DNA of 13,443 nucleotides from CAYJAD01 sp964370835 (GTDB lineage: Bacteria > Desulfobacterota > Desulfovibrionia > Desulfovibrionales > Desulfovibrionaceae). The notes beneath the pieces were generated by a model. It did not search any database. It was not told the origin of the DNA and saw only the letters and a list, made by a program, of their open reading frames with translations. Shown here piece by piece: positions 13,391 to 13,443 of this stretch (its first letter is position 1; every line of letters begins with the position of its first letter). The DNA is taken from the NCBI GenBank assembly GCA_964370835.1, contig CAYJLO010000078.1:1-13443 (forward strand), written 5' to 3'. A program made the position numbers and the translations under genes.

Positions 13391-13443
13391 ATGGCCGACA
13401 TTTTATTGCAAAAACCCACCGCTGGACAAACCACAACTTTAGC
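13391..13443 (+). CDS. N-terminus of an unknown protein, possibly a large secreted adhesin (truncated by window)
   Basis: ATG 13391 follows AGAGGA by about 9 bases and opens a frame reading MADILLQKPTAGQTTTL to the window edge, only 17 full codons. No signal peptide is evident in them. The start recalls the N-termini of very large repeat adhesins exported by type I secretion in Desulfovibrio-like bacteria (MADI-LQ-P-AGQ), but with so few residues this is an impression only. The long structured leader would suit a costly, tightly controlled product. The start codon is better supported than any function. Confidence 0.55.
   Translation, partial: MADILLQKPTAGQTTTL

Noticed and set aside
1..13443. 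CRISPR array, tRNA, rRNA, insertion sequence or phage genes
   Set aside because: No regularly spaced direct repeats, no cloverleaf, no transposase or integrase similarity was seen on either strand.

Overview
The window is dominated by a near-complete carbon-phosphorus (C-P) lyase locus on the minus strand, which lets a bacterium use phosphonates as a phosphorus source. Every core gene is recognisable and intact: phnG, phnH, phnI, phnJ, phnK, phnL, phnN and phnM, plus an ABC importer (phnC, phnD, phnE) with a second phnD copy. A Gram-negative bacterium is likely, because the two PhnD proteins have Sec signal peptides and PhnE is an inner-membrane permease. Base composition is moderate to AT-rich. 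The gene set, the paired phnD genes and the start of a possible giant adhesin gene at the right edge would fit a low-GC Desulfovibrionaceae-like proteobacterium, but that placement is a guess.

Right to left (the direction of transcription), a divergent AT-rich spacer (about 12630-13390) separates a small minus-strand hypothetical gene (12390-12629, with its own terminator) from a plus-strand gene that begins at 13391 and runs off the edge. Next come a hexapeptide-repeat acetyltransferase of the phosphonate-operon type (11607-12209) and its terminator. The catalytic unit phnG-H-I-J-K-L-N-phnD2 (11387-4745) has start/stop overlaps or very short gaps, except at phnK/phnL and phnL/phnN. It ends in a strong intrinsic terminator at 4672-4712. 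A second unit, phnC-phnD1-phnE-phnM-DUF1045 (4456 to off the left edge), follows after a 215-base spacer that should hold its own promoter.

The proteins form one pathway. PhnD binds the phosphonate in the periplasm and PhnC/PhnE import it. PhnG-H-I with PhnK/PhnL couple it to the ribose of ATP, and PhnM removes pyrophosphate. PhnJ, a radical-SAM enzyme, breaks the C-P bond. A cyclic phosphodiesterase, for which the DUF1045 2H-fold protein is a local candidate, and PhnN then lead to PRPP. No phnF-type regulator or phnP is visible here.

Three observations lie outside the standard locus. First, the roughly 250-base leader before the right-edge gene carries a series of stem-loops and an 8-base segment perfectly complementary to that gene's ribosome binding site, with a competing local pairing; it looks like a translational switch. 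Second, a 122-base near-palindromic element fills the phnK-phnL gap. Third, the two PhnD paralogues both have Gly where E. coli PhnD has the amine-binding Glu177, and they differ from each other in the adjoining loop.
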